DNA of 64,000 bases from NCBI RefSeq assembly GCF_014648875.1, contig NZ_BMRY01000004.1, positions 664,930-728,929 on the forward strand. Direction: 5' to 3'. Source of the DNA: Streptomyces parvus (GTDB lineage Bacteria; Actinomycetota; Actinomycetes; Streptomycetales; Streptomycetaceae). Under the pieces are notes generated by a model. The model did not search any database, was not told where the DNA came from, and saw only the letters and a program-made list of their open reading frames with translations. This document shows, piece after piece, positions 24,743-33,081 of this stretch. A program made the translations under genes and the position numbers. Positions within the stretch are counted from its first letter, which is position 1; each line of letters opens with the position of its first letter.

Positions 24743-26560
24743 ATGCGCCGTTCCGTCGGTCGGAACACGTCCCTGCTGGCCGTCCTCGCCGTGGTCGCCT
24801 CGGTCGGAGCCGCCGCCCCGGCGACCTCGGAAGCGACCACCACGCCGCGCCCCGCGCCGCCCAAGTCCCCCGTGGCGGTGGGGCACGGGGGAGCGGTGTC
24901 GAGTGTCGACGCGGACGCGTCGGCCGCCGGGATCGAGGTACTGCGCAAGGGCGGCAACGCGGTGGACGCGGCCGTGGCCACGGCGGCGGCGCTCGGTGTG
25001 ACGGAGCCCTATTCGGCGGGCATCGGCGGCGGTGGCTACTTCGTCCACTACGACGCCAAGACACGCCAGGTGCGGACCATCGACGGCCGCGAGACCGCCC
25101 CGCGCAGCGCGGACGCCTCCCTGTTCCTGGAGAACGGCGAGCCGATCCCGTTCGAGGAGGGGGTGACCAGCGGCCTCGGAGTCGGCACGCCCGGCACCCC
25201 GGCCACCTGGGAGCGGGCACTGGACGCGTGGGGCAGCAAGTCCCTGCGTACGCTGCTGAAACCGGCCGAACGCCTGGCCCGGGACGGCTTCGTCGTGGAC
25301 GGCACCTTCCGCTCGCAGACGGCCTCCAACCAGGCCCGGTTCGCCGACTTCCCGGCCTCCGCGAAGCTCTTCCTGCCGGGCGGTGAACTCCCCGTCGTCG
25401 GCTCGGTGTTCAAGAACCCCGACCTGGCCCGTACGTACGAGAAGCTCGGCCGCGAGGGCGTCGGCGCGCTGTACCGGGGACCGTTGGCCGACGACATCGT
25501 CCGTACGGTGCGCAAGCCGCCCGTCGACCCGGACGCCACCCGCGTCGTCCGCCCCGGCGATCTGACCCGTAAGGACCTGGCCTCCTACCGGACCCTGCGC
25601 CAGGACCCGACCAGGGTGAACTACCGGGGCCTGGACGTCTACGGCATGGCCCCCTCCTCCTCCGGCGGGACCAGCGTCGGCGAGGCCCTCAACATCCTGG
25701 AGTCCACGGACCTCTCCCGGGCCGACCGGACCCAGTACCTCCACCGGCTCATCGAGGCGAGCCGGATCGCGTTCGCCGACCGGGGCCGCTGGGTCGGCGA
25801 CCCCGCCTTCGAGGACGTACCGACGAAGGAACTGCTGAGTCAGCGGTTCGCGGACGCCCGGGAGTGCCTGATCCGCGACGACAAGGCGCTGACCAGCCCG
25901 CTGGCGCCGGGAGACCCGCGAAACCCGGAGCGGTGCGGCAGCGGCGGGACGGCCGTGCCGACGACGTACGAGGGCGAGAACACCACCCACCTGACGACCG
26001 CCGACAAGTGGGGCAACGTCGTCGCCTACACCCTGACGATCGAGTCCACCGGTGGCAGCGCCATCACCGTGCCCGGGCGCGGCTTCCTGCTCAACAACGA
26101 GCTGACCGACTTCTCCTTCGCCCCTGCCGACCCGGCGGTCCACGACCCGAACCTGCCGGGACCGGGCAAGCGGCCGCGCTCGTCGATGTCCCCGAGCATC
26201 GTGGTCGAGCACGGCAAGCCGGTGCTCGCCCTCGGCTCGCCGGGCGGGGCCACCATCATCACGACGGTCCTCCAGTCGCTCACCGGACACCTGGACCGGG
26301 GCCTTCCGCTGGTCGAGGCGATCGCCGCGCCCCGCGCCAGCCAGCGCAACGCGCCGACGACCGAGATCGAGCCGGACCTGTGGAACAGCCCCGTCCGCGC
26401 GGAGCTGGAGAAGCTCGGCCACGCCTTCAGGCAGAACCCGGAGATCGGCGCCGCCACCGGGGTGCAGCGGCTGCCCGACGGCCGCTGGCTGGCGGCGGCG
26501 GAAAAGGTGCGCCGGGGCGGGGGCTCGGCCATGGTGGTGCATCCGGGCGGCAGGCACTGA
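24743..26560 (+). CDS. ggt: Gamma-glutamyltransferase, secreted
   Basis: The 605-residue precursor starts ATG 24743 after GGAGG. A hydrophobic signal peptide (NTSLLAVLAVVASVGAAAPA) directs export. The proenzyme contains AAGIEVLRKGGNAVDAAVATAAALGVTEPYSAG. The autocleavage site is N413|T414 in GENTTHLTTADKWGNVVAYT, where T414 becomes the N-terminal nucleophile of the small subunit. The oxyanion and binding residues RPRSSMSPSI and LGSPGG are present. It hydrolyses or transfers the gamma-glutamyl group of glutathione and related peptides outside the cell. Length and motif spacing are normal for the family. Confidence 0.95.
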   Translation: MRRSVGRNTSLLAVLAVVASVGAAAPATSEATTTPRPAPPKSPVAVGHGGAVSSVDADASAAGIEVLRKGGNAVDAAVATAAALGVTEPYSAGIGGGGYFVHYDAKTRQVRTIDGRETAPRSADASLFLENGEPIPFEEGVTSGLGVGTPGTPATWERALDAWGSKSLRTLLKPAERLARDGFVVDGTFRSQTASNQARFADFPASAKLFLPGGELPVVGSVFKNPDLARTYEKLGREGVGALYRGPLADDIVRTVRKPPVDPDATRVVRPGDLTRKDLASYRTLRQDPTRVNYRGLDVYGMAPSSSGGTSVGEALNILESTDLSRADRTQYLHRLIEASRIAFADRGRWVGDPAFEDVPTKELLSQRFADARECLIRDDKALTSPLAPGDPRNPERCGSGGTAVPTTYEGENTTHLTTADKWGNVVAYTLTIESTGGSAITVPGRGFLLNNELTDFSFAPADPAVHDPNLPGPGKRPRSSMSPSIVVEHGKPVLALGSPGGATIITTVLQSLTGHLDRGLPLVEAIAAPRASQRNAPTTEIEPDLWNSPVRAELEKLGHAFRQNPEIGAATGVQRLPDGRWLAAAEKVRRGGGSAMVVHPGGRH

Positions 26561-26641
26561 GACGGGACGGGTGCGCCACCGGACGCGTCGTCAAGGGGAC
26601 CCGTACGGGCCCCTCGCCCACGGGAAGGGTCCTTCCGCACC

Positions 26642-27343
26642 ATGCGCACCCGCATGCTCGCCCTGACATCCGCCGCCTGCGGCGCCGCACTCCTCGGAGC
26701 GGCGGCGCTGCCCGCGTCCGCTTCCGGCTCCGGCCAGGACGCGGACGCGGGGCCGGACGAGGTGACCGCCGCCGAACTCCTCGCCGAGGTCCGCGCCTGT
26801 TCGCGGATCTCGAAAGGCAGGTACCGCACCGACAGCGGCAGAGCGAAGGCCACGGTCCCGGTCTGCGGCACGCGGAACGCCGTGTTCTGGAAGGCGGACA
26901 TGGACATCGACTGCGACGGCCGGAAGACCAGGGCCTGCAACCGGAAGACCGATCCGTACTTCCTGCCGGAGACCGCGTTCCAGAGCTCCCGCGGCGAACC
27001 CCTCGACTCCGCCGCGCTGCCCCATGTGGTCGTACCGGGCCCGGGCAAGGTGTGGGACTACCGGAAGTCGGGGCTCACCGGCGGCAGCGTCGTGGCGGTC
27101 GTGTACCGGGACCGGGTGCGGTACGGCGTGATCGGTGACACCGGCCCCACGGGCATCATCGGGGAGGCGTCGTACGCGATGGCGAAGTCGCTGGGCATCG
27201 ACCCCGACCCGTCGACCGGGGGCGCCGAGTCCGGCGTCACCTACATCGCGTTCAAGGACTCCCGGATCTCCCCGATCGAGAGCCGCGCGCGGGCGCAGAG
27301 CCGGGGAGCGGCCCTGGCCAGGGAGTTCGTCGGACGCTCGTAG
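26642..27343 (+). CDS. Secreted GH75 chitosanase-like protein
   Basis: A 233-residue protein starting ATG 26642 with a cleavable signal peptide (MRTRMLALTSAACGAALLGAAALPASASG). The mature part contains VFWKADMDIDCDGRKTRACN followed by DPYFLPETAF, and later YRDRVRYGVIGDTGPTGIIGEASYAMAKSLG. These are the elements I associate with glycoside hydrolase family 75, fungal-type chitosanases with Asp and Glu as catalytic acids. The expected role is extracellular hydrolysis of chitosan. The assignment rests on motif memory. It follows ggt by 81 bp. Confidence 0.82.
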   Translation: MRTRMLALTSAACGAALLGAAALPASASGSGQDADAGPDEVTAAELLAEVRACSRISKGRYRTDSGRAKATVPVCGTRNAVFWKADMDIDCDGRKTRACNRKTDPYFLPETAFQSSRGEPLDSAALPHVVVPGPGKVWDYRKSGLTGGSVVAVVYRDRVRYGVIGDTGPTGIIGEASYAMAKSLGIDPDPSTGGAESGVTYIAFKDSRISPIESRARAQSRGAALAREFVGRS

Positions 27344-27377
27344 CCCGTGCGCGGACCCGGACCGCCGTACCGGGTAC

Positions 27378-28145
27378 TCAGAGCGCGGTCAGCACGCGCG
27401 GGCCGTCGTTCGTGATCGCCACCGTGTGCTCGGCGTGCGAAGCCCGGCTGCCGTCCGTCGTCCGCAGCGTCCAGCCGTCGGGGTCGTGGCGGAACTCGTC
27501 GAGGCCCCCGGCGAGCAGCATCGGCTCGATCGCCAGGACCATGCCGTGCCGCAGCACCATGCCGCGCCCCGGCCGTCCCTCGTTCGGCACGGAGGGGTCC
27601 TCGTGCATGGACCGGCCGATGCCGTGTCCGCCGTAGCCCTCCAGGATCCCGTAGCCGGCGTCGCGGCAGACCGTGCCGATCGCGTGGGCGATGTCGCCGA
27701 TCCGGTTGCCGGCCACGGCCGCGCCGATCCCGGCGGCCAGGGCCTCGTTCGCGGTGGCGATGAGCCGGGTGTCCTCCGGGCGGGCCTCGCCCACGGTGAA
27801 GCTGATCGCCGAGTCGCCGGCCCAGCCGTCGAGTAGGGCGCCCGCGTCCACGCTGACCAGATCCCCGTCCCGCATCGGTTCGGCGGACGGGACGCCGTGC
27901 ACGACCGCGTCGTTGACCGAGACGCAGATGACGGCCGGGAACGGGGTGGGCGCGAAATGCGGCTTGTAGTTCAGGAAGGGGGAGGCGGCTCCGGCCTTGC
28001 TCAGCACCTCGCGGGCGGCCTCGTCCAGCCGGCGGGGGGTCACGCCGACCGCCGCCACCTCCCGCGCCCGGGTCAGGATCTGCGCGACGACCCGGCCGGC
28101 CTCGCGCATCGCTTCGATCTGTGTGTCCGTCTTGATGTGCACCAT
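27378..28145 (-). CDS. map: Type I methionine aminopeptidase
   Basis: The 255-residue enzyme has all five metal ligands: D100 and D111 (SVDAGALLDGWAGDSAISF), H174 (GGHGIG), E207 (AIEPM) and E239 (HAEHT). I chose ATG 28145 (MVHIKTD). The ATG at 28151 is also possible, but a -10 TATAGT centred about 10 bp upstream puts transcription start within a base or two of ATG 28145, so the mRNA should be leaderless. The enzyme removes the initiator methionine from nascent proteins. It is not in the ribosomal-protein cluster where the housekeeping map sits, so this is a paralogue, divergently paired with an XRE regulator. Confidence 0.93.
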   Translation of the reverse strand: MVHIKTDTQIEAMREAGRVVAQILTRAREVAAVGVTPRRLDEAAREVLSKAGAASPFLNYKPHFAPTPFPAVICVSVNDAVVHGVPSAEPMRDGDLVSVDAGALLDGWAGDSAISFTVGEARPEDTRLIATANEALAAGIGAAVAGNRIGDIAHAIGTVCRDAGYGILEGYGGHGIGRSMHEDPSVPNEGRPGRGMVLRHGMVLAIEPMLLAGGLDEFRHDPDGWTLRTTDGSRASHAEHTVAITNDGPRVLTAL

Positions 28146-28148
28146 GCC

Positions 28149-28195
28149 CATTACTATACCGGTCGGAGCGGTATAGTAATGACGGTATAGAAATG
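28149..28195. promoter_or_regulatory. Triple GGTATAG operator between map and the XRE regulator
   Basis: A perfect 12-bp inverted repeat, CATTACTATACC (28149-28160) and GGTATAGTAATG (28170-28181), is followed by a third copy in direct orientation, GGTATAGAAATG (28184-28195). The left copy contains the -10 TATAGT of map on the minus strand, so a bound repressor would block map directly. The A+T-rich element stands out in GC-rich DNA. The neighbouring XRE protein is the obvious candidate binder. Confidence 0.75.
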
Positions 28196-28218
28196 GCATT
28201 CCGTAGTAGGATGGGCCC

Positions 28219-28524
28219 ATGGTCCGCACCCCTCTCACCCCCGAAGAGCGCCTGCGCGGCGAACGGCTCGGCGCGCTGCTCCGCGCGGCGCGCGGGGAGC
28301 GCAGCATGGCCGCCGTCGCCGCGAGCGCCGGAATCTCCGCGGAGACCCTCCGGAAGATCGAGACCGGCCGCGCCCCCACGCCCGCCTTCTTCACCGTGGC
28401 CGCCCTCGCCGGTGCGCTGGGCCTCTCGCTGGACGAGATCCTCGGCCGCTGCGCGGCGGAGGAGGCCGTGGCGTCGGCTGACCGGCCGGCTCCGGTGGCT
28501 GCCGCGGTGCCGCTGATCGCGTAG
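28219..28524 (+). CDS. XRE family HTH transcriptional regulator
   Basis: A 101-residue protein starting ATG 28219, preceded by AGGATGG. An HTH_3 domain covers about residues 10-75 (LGALLRAARGERSMAAVAASAGISAETLRKIETGRAPTP), with the recognition helix around SAETLRKIETG. A short Ala/Pro tail follows, with no sensor domain. Such single-domain XRE proteins bind palindromes as dimers. It is divergent from map across a 74-bp gap filled by the GGTATAG repeats, so it probably controls both genes. Any inducing signal must be indirect or act on the HTH dimer itself. Confidence 0.92.
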   Translation: MVRTPLTPEERLRGERLGALLRAARGERSMAAVAASAGISAETLRKIETGRAPTPAFFTVAALAGALGLSLDEILGRCAAEEAVASADRPAPVAAAVPLIA

Positions 28525-28565
28525 CGGCTCGGCGGCCGGAACGGGCAGGGCGTAGGGTCACGCCC

Positions 28566-28946
28566 GTGACTCTCCAGGACTTCGCGCGCAGCGAGTACGT
28601 CAGCCTGACCACGTTCCGGAAGAACGGCACACCCGTCGCCACGCCCGTCTGGGCCGCCGCCGAGGGGGACGTGCTGTACGTCTGGACCCGCTCCGACTCG
28701 TGGAAGGTGAAGCGGCTCCGCAACAACGGCAAGGTCGTCGTCACCGTCTGCGACGTTCGCGGCAGGATCGCCGAAGGAGCCCCCAGCGCGGAGGGCACGG
28801 CCCGTCTCCTCGACGAGGACGGCACCCGTGCGGCGCGCAAGCTGCTGGCCCGCAAGTACACCTGGAAGTTCTGGCTCGTCGACTGGCCTGCCACCATCGC
28901 CCGGCTCGGCAAGCGGCCGCACACCGGGATCGCCATCACCTTCTGA
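28566..28946 (+). CDS. PPOX-class F420-dependent or flavin-binding oxidoreductase
   Basis: A 126-residue split-barrel protein starting GTG 28566 (VTLQDFARSEYVSLTTFRKNGTPVATPVWAAAEGDVLYVWT). This N-terminal pattern (TFRKNGxPVxTPVW) and the WKVKRLRNNGKVVVTVCDVRG strand are typical of the pyridoxamine-phosphate-oxidase-like family that binds F420 or FMN in mycobacteria and streptomycetes. It is likely cytoplasmic and dimeric. The substrate is unknown, and some relatives reduce biliverdin or quinones. It follows the XRE gene by 41 bp and may be co-transcribed with it. Confidence 0.88.
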   Translation: MTLQDFARSEYVSLTTFRKNGTPVATPVWAAAEGDVLYVWTRSDSWKVKRLRNNGKVVVTVCDVRGRIAEGAPSAEGTARLLDEDGTRAARKLLARKYTWKFWLVDWPATIARLGKRPHTGIAITF

Positions 28947-29106
28947 ACCTTCCGAACCTTCTGGGCCCGGGCGCGCGGCCCGGCGGGCCGTGCTCCCGCC
29001 GCAGCGCGCTGGAAAGCTGCGCGTAGCCGCCCTGTAACACGACTGCGGTCGAATGCCTCCGGACCGGAAGGCTCCAGTCCACGGTCGGCGGTCGGCGAGG
29101 GCGACG

Positions 29107-30660
29107 ATGACGGTGCATCAGCAGGCGTACGAAGCAGGGGCGTTCGCGCAGTACCTGCGGGATCTGGTGGCGCGCCTGGACCCCGGGCGGGGTTGGTACG
29201 GGGTCTTCGCCCGACGCGACCCGGCGGGTATGCGGTCCTGCCTCGACGGGGTGGAGATCCCGCCCTGGGACGTGGTGGAGTCGCTGCTGGCGGACCTCGC
29301 GGCCCTGCACGGCGCCCGGTTCGCCGAGCAGGTCTCGGTCCGGGCCGCCGCACTGTACTCCGCGTCCGCCGCAGCCCACGACCGGCGGCCCGGCGGGCGC
29401 CAGGAGCTCGTCCACCGGCTGGAGTTGATGGTCCGCGAGCAGCACCGGGCGGCGGAGCGCCTGAGCGATACGGGGCTTGGCGCCCCGGACCCGGCCGAAG
29501 CGGACGCGCTGGCCTGGGCCCGCGACGACCACGACCGGGCCACCGCCCGCTGCACGGAGCTCCGCAAGCGGCTGGCTGCGGTGGCGGCCCCCGAGGGCTG
29601 GTTCCGGGCGGAGGGCGGAGAGGGGCCGCGCGCAGGGGTGGACGGGGCGGCGGTCTCCGGGTCCGCCGGGGCGGCCAGGGTTCCGCGGTCGCGCGCCGAG
29701 GCCGGGGACGCGGTGGTCGGGCGCCCGCACCGCCGGGGGCTTCATGCCGAGGGTGAATCCTGGGCCGACGCCCCCGCCGAGGTCTCCGAGGCCGCCGAGC
29801 CTCACGAGGCGCCCGAGCCCCACCGGCCCGCCGAGCCCCACGGGGCGCCCGGGCCTTCCGGTGACGCGGACGCCCCCGCCCCCCGCCGCAAGAAGCCCCG
29901 CGGCGCCCGGTTCGCCGGTCTGGACGTCGACGACGAAGAGGCGGCCGCGTACGCCCCCTCGCCGCTGCCCGGCCCACCCGAGCCCGATCGCTCCGGTGCC
30001 CCCGCCCCACGCGGCGCCCGCTTCGGCGGTGCGGAGGCGGAGGCGGAGGACCACGGAGGCCGAGGGCGGGGCCGTGCCGGGCGCGGCCGGGGTGCGGACG
30101 GGGCGGCGGATCCGGTCGTCCCGGATCCGGCCGCCGGGCAGGCCGTCGCCGGTGCCGTCGCCCAGCTGCTCCGGCTGCGCGCCGAGGGCCGCAGCGGCGA
30201 GGCGCACGTCGTGCTCTGCGAGGTCGCGTCCTGGCCCGCGCCCCGGCTGCCCGTGCTCGCGCTCGCCCTGCACCGCGCCGGGCTCGCCGCCGACTGGACG
30301 ACCCTGCTCTGGGAGGCGTCCTCGCTCCCGCCCGCCGGGTTCGCCGCCGCGGCGGGAGCGCTGGCCGCCGCCGGACGGGAGACGGACTGCGGGCTGCTCC
30401 TGCGCCAGGGGGTCGCCCGGCCCGCCGCCGAAGTGGCCGACGCGGCGCTCGCCCTGGACGGTGCGGGCCGTCAGGAGCAGGCCCGGGACCTGCTCGCCGC
30501 CTTCGTTCGCGTACACACTCCGCAGGAAGCCGCCGAGCTGGCCCGGGCGGCCGGAACCCGATTGCTCCCGCTGCTCCGGGCCGCGGCCCGCGAGGTGTCG
30601 GGGGAAGCGGAGTGGGACCTGGTCCACGCGCTGCGGGTGGCGGGCGTGCCGGGGGTGTGA
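29107..30660 (+). CDS. Large two-domain protein with a disordered central region, unknown function
   Basis: A 517-residue protein starting ATG 29107. Residues 1-165 are helical (AFAQYLRDLVARLDPGRGWYGVFARRDP, then RLELMVREQHRAAERL). About 165-345 is a low-complexity, Pro/Glu/Ala/Arg-rich stretch containing the short motif RGARF twice (KKPRGARFAGLD and APRGARFGGAEAE). About 345-517 is an Ala/Leu-rich helical-repeat-like domain (AVAGAVAQLLRLRAEGRSGEAHVVLCEVASWPA, then LHRAGLAADWTTLLWEA). There is no signal peptide or membrane segment. Streptomyces genomes carry such proteins with annotations borrowed from viral tegument proteins, which I would not trust. A scaffold or regulatory role is possible but unproven. 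Confidence 0.78.
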   Translation: MTVHQQAYEAGAFAQYLRDLVARLDPGRGWYGVFARRDPAGMRSCLDGVEIPPWDVVESLLADLAALHGARFAEQVSVRAAALYSASAAAHDRRPGGRQELVHRLELMVREQHRAAERLSDTGLGAPDPAEADALAWARDDHDRATARCTELRKRLAAVAAPEGWFRAEGGEGPRAGVDGAAVSGSAGAARVPRSRAEAGDAVVGRPHRRGLHAEGESWADAPAEVSEAAEPHEAPEPHRPAEPHGAPGPSGDADAPAPRRKKPRGARFAGLDVDDEEAAAYAPSPLPGPPEPDRSGAPAPRGARFGGAEAEAEDHGGRGRGRAGRGRGADGAADPVVPDPAAGQAVAGAVAQLLRLRAEGRSGEAHVVLCEVASWPAPRLPVLALALHRAGLAADWTTLLWEASSLPPAGFAAAAGALAAAGRETDCGLLLRQGVARPAAEVADAALALDGAGRQEQARDLLAAFVRVHTPQEAAELARAAGTRLLPLLRAAAREVSGEAEWDLVHALRVAGVPGV

Positions 30661-30754
30661 GGTCCCTTGAACACCGCCGAGGATCACCAGCGTGTCCGTT
30701 GTGGACCGGTCGGGTGCGAAACATGATCGACTCCGCCGGTTCACGGCGATGGTC

Positions 30755-30783
30755 TTGCCCCGCCGGACGGAGGGGCTTACGTT
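30755..30783 (+). promoter_or_regulatory. Putative promoter of the pyrimidine/hydantoin catabolic operon
   Basis: A vegetative-type promoter is visible: -35 TTGCCC 30755-30760 and -10 TACGTT 30778-30783 with a 17-bp spacer. Transcription would start near 30790, about 70 bp before the nitrilase-type gene and just upstream of a palindromic operator. Confidence 0.5.
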
Positions 30784-30800
30784 CTCCATCCATGCACCGA

Positions 30801-30814
30801 TCTACGTGCGTAGA
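30801..30814. promoter_or_regulatory. Palindromic operator TCTACG-TG-CGTAGA
   Basis: The perfect six-base arms TCTACG and CGTAGA around TG lie about 12-25 bp downstream of the predicted transcription start and 44 bp before the first gene of the operon. A bound repressor would block elongation or initiation. No regulator gene is adjacent, so the binding protein is unknown. Confidence 0.55.
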
Positions 30815-30857
30815 GAACGCGTGCAGGCTCTCTGACGCCGCGTCGAAGGAGCAGCTC

Positions 30858-31700
30858 ATGTCCCACGTCGTACGCGCCGCACTCGTCCAGGCGACCTGGA
30901 CCGGCGACACCGAATCGATGATTGCCAAGCACGAGGAGCACGCGCGCGAGGCCGCCCGGCAGGGGGCGAAGATCATCGGCTTCCAGGAGGTGTTCAACGC
31001 CCCCTACTTCTGCCAGGTCCAGGAGCCCGAGCACTACCGCTGGGCCGAGCCGGTCCCCGACGGCCCGACCGTCAAGCGCATGCAGGACCTGGCCCGCGAG
31101 ACCGGCATGGTCATCGTCGTCCCGGTCTTCGAGATCGAGCAGTCCGGCTTCTACTACAACACCGCCGCCGTGATCGACGCCGACGGCTCCTGTCTCGGCA
31201 AGTACCGCAAGCACCACATCCCGCAGGTCAAGGGGTTCTGGGAGAAGTACTACTTCAAGCCCGGCAACGCCGGCTGGCCGGTCTTCGACACCGCTGTCGG
31301 CAAGGTCGGCGTCTACATCTGCTACGACCGGCACTTCCCCGAGGGCTGGCGGCAACTCGGGCTCGGCGGCGCCCAGTTGGTGTACAACCCGTCGGCGACC
31401 TCGCGCGGACTCTCCAGCCACCTCTGGCAGTTGGAGCAGCCGGCCTCCGCCGTCGCCAACGAGTACTTCGTCGCCGCGATCAACCGCGTCGGCCGCGAGG
31501 AGTACGGCGACAACGACTTCTACGGCACGAGCTACTTCGTCGACCCGCGCGGCCAGTTCGTCGGGGAGGTCGCGAGCGACAAGGAGGAGGAACTCGTCGT
31601 ACGCGACCTGGACTTCGGTCTGATCGAGGAGGTCCGCACCCAGTGGGCCTTCTACCGGGACCGACGGCCCGACGCCTACGACGGGCTGGTGGAACCGTGA
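30858..31700 (+). CDS. Nitrilase-superfamily N-carbamoyl-beta-alanine (or N-carbamoyl amino acid) amidohydrolase
   Basis: The 280-residue enzyme starts ATG 30858 after GAAGGAG. The catalytic triad is E44 (FQEVFNAPYF), K118 (KYRKHHIPQ) and C155 (YICYDRHFPEGWR), the pattern of beta-ureidopropionases and N-carbamoylputrescine amidases. It cleaves a carbamoyl amide to the amine, CO2 and ammonia. It overlaps the next gene by GTGA and is the first of five collinear genes that include a dihydropyrimidinase, so N-carbamoyl-beta-alanine is the likely substrate. N-carbamoyl-D-amino acids are an alternative. Confidence 0.9.
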   Translation: MSHVVRAALVQATWTGDTESMIAKHEEHAREAARQGAKIIGFQEVFNAPYFCQVQEPEHYRWAEPVPDGPTVKRMQDLARETGMVIVVPVFEIEQSGFYYNTAAVIDADGSCLGKYRKHHIPQVKGFWEKYYFKPGNAGWPVFDTAVGKVGVYICYDRHFPEGWRQLGLGGAQLVYNPSATSRGLSSHLWQLEQPASAVANEYFVAAINRVGREEYGDNDFYGTSYFVDPRGQFVGEVASDKEEELVVRDLDFGLIEEVRTQWAFYRDRRPDAYDGLVEP

Positions 31701-32980
31701 GCGGACTGTACGAGCGCCATCTCGCCGTCAGCCCCGAATGGCTGGCCCTCTACTACCGCCACCCCATCGAACTCACCCACGGTGAGGGCCGCCACGTCTG
31801 GGACGCCGACGGCAACCGCTACCTCGACTTCTTCGGCGGCATTCTCACCACGATGACCGCCCACGCGCTGCCCGAGGTGACCAAGGCGGTCGCCGAGCAG
31901 GCCGGGCGGATCATCCACTCCTCCACGCTCTACCTGAACCGCCCCATGGTGGAGATGGCCGAGCGGATCGCCAACCTCTCCGGCATCCCCGACGCCCGGG
32001 TCTTCTTCACCACCTCCGGCACCGAGGCCAACGACACGGCTCTCCTGCTGGCCACCGCGTACCGCAGGTCCAACCAGATCCTCGCGATGCGCAACAGCTA
32101 CCACGGCCGGTCGTTCTCCACGGTCTCGATCACCGGCAACCAGGCCTGGTCGCCCACGAGCCTGTCCCCGCTCCAGACCTTGTACGTCCACGGCGGCGTC
32201 CGCACCCGGGGCCCGTACGCCGAGTTGAGCGACGAGGCGTTCATCCGGGCCTGCGTCGACGATCTGGAGGATCTCCTCGGGCACACCCGCAACCCGGCGG
32301 CCCTGATCGCCGAACCCATCCAGGGTGTCGGCGGGTTCACCTCCCCGCCCGACGGGCTGTTCGCCGCGTTCCGCGAAGTCCTGGACCGGCACGGGGTGCT
32401 GTGGATCTCCGACGAGGTGCAGACGGGCTGGGGCCGGACCGGTGAGCACTTCTGGGGCTGGCAGGCGCACGCGGAGAACGGGCCGCCGGACATCCTCACC
32501 TTCGCCAAGGGCATCGGCAACGGCATGTCCGTCGGGGGCGTGGTGGCCCGCGCCGAGGTGATGAACTGCCTCGACGCCAACTCCATCTCCACCTTCGGCG
32601 GTTCACCGATCACCATGGCGGCATCGCTCGCCAACCTCTCGTACCTCCTGGAACACGATCTCCAGGGCAACGCCCGGCGCGTCGGCGGACTCCTCATCGA
32701 GCGGCTGCGGTCCGTCGCCGCAGCTTCCCCCGCCGTACGCGAAGTGCGCGGCCGGGGCCTGATGATCGGCATCGAGCTGGCGAAGCCCGGCACCGACGAG
32801 GCCGACCCGGAGGCCGCCGCGGCCGTCCTGGAAGCGGCCCGCGCGGGCGGGCTCCTCATCGGCAAGGGCGGCGGCCACAACACCAGCGTGCTGCGCATCG
32901 CCCCGCCGCTGACCCTGACCGTCGCCGAGGCCGAGGAAGGCGCGGCGATCCTCGCGGACGCCCTGCACGCGGCGGGCTGA
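31697..32980 (+). CDS. Class III PLP-dependent aminotransferase (beta-alanine/omega-amino acid type)
   Basis: The 427-residue enzyme starts at GTG 31697 in a GTGA overlap with the amidohydrolase. Class III signatures are GEGRHVWDADGNRYLDFFGGI, FTTSGTEANDTALLLA, SYHGRSF, LWISDEVQTGWGRTG (PLP-pyridine Asp) and the Schiff-base lysine in TFAKGIGNGMSVGG. In this operon it would convert beta-alanine or 3-aminoisobutyrate, the products of reductive pyrimidine degradation, to semialdehydes. Relatives include alanine-glyoxylate transaminase 2, so the amino acceptor cannot be fixed. The semialdehyde could be handled by an mmsA-type dehydrogenase, one of which lies at 53.4-54.9 kb. Confidence 0.9.
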   Translation: MSGLYERHLAVSPEWLALYYRHPIELTHGEGRHVWDADGNRYLDFFGGILTTMTAHALPEVTKAVAEQAGRIIHSSTLYLNRPMVEMAERIANLSGIPDARVFFTTSGTEANDTALLLATAYRRSNQILAMRNSYHGRSFSTVSITGNQAWSPTSLSPLQTLYVHGGVRTRGPYAELSDEAFIRACVDDLEDLLGHTRNPAALIAEPIQGVGGFTSPPDGLFAAFREVLDRHGVLWISDEVQTGWGRTGEHFWGWQAHAENGPPDILTFAKGIGNGMSVGGVVARAEVMNCLDANSISTFGGSPITMAASLANLSYLLEHDLQGNARRVGGLLIERLRSVAAASPAVREVRGRGLMIGIELAKPGTDEADPEAAAAVLEAARAGGLLIGKGGGHNTSVLRIAPPLTLTVAEAEEGAAILADALHAAG

Positions 32981-33081
32981 CCCCGCTCCCCGTCGGTCCG
33001 TACGCCCACGAACCACGCGGGGCCGCCCTCGCGCCGCGCCCACCGGCCCGGCGCGGGGCGCCCCGAGCTGAGGAGATTCCC

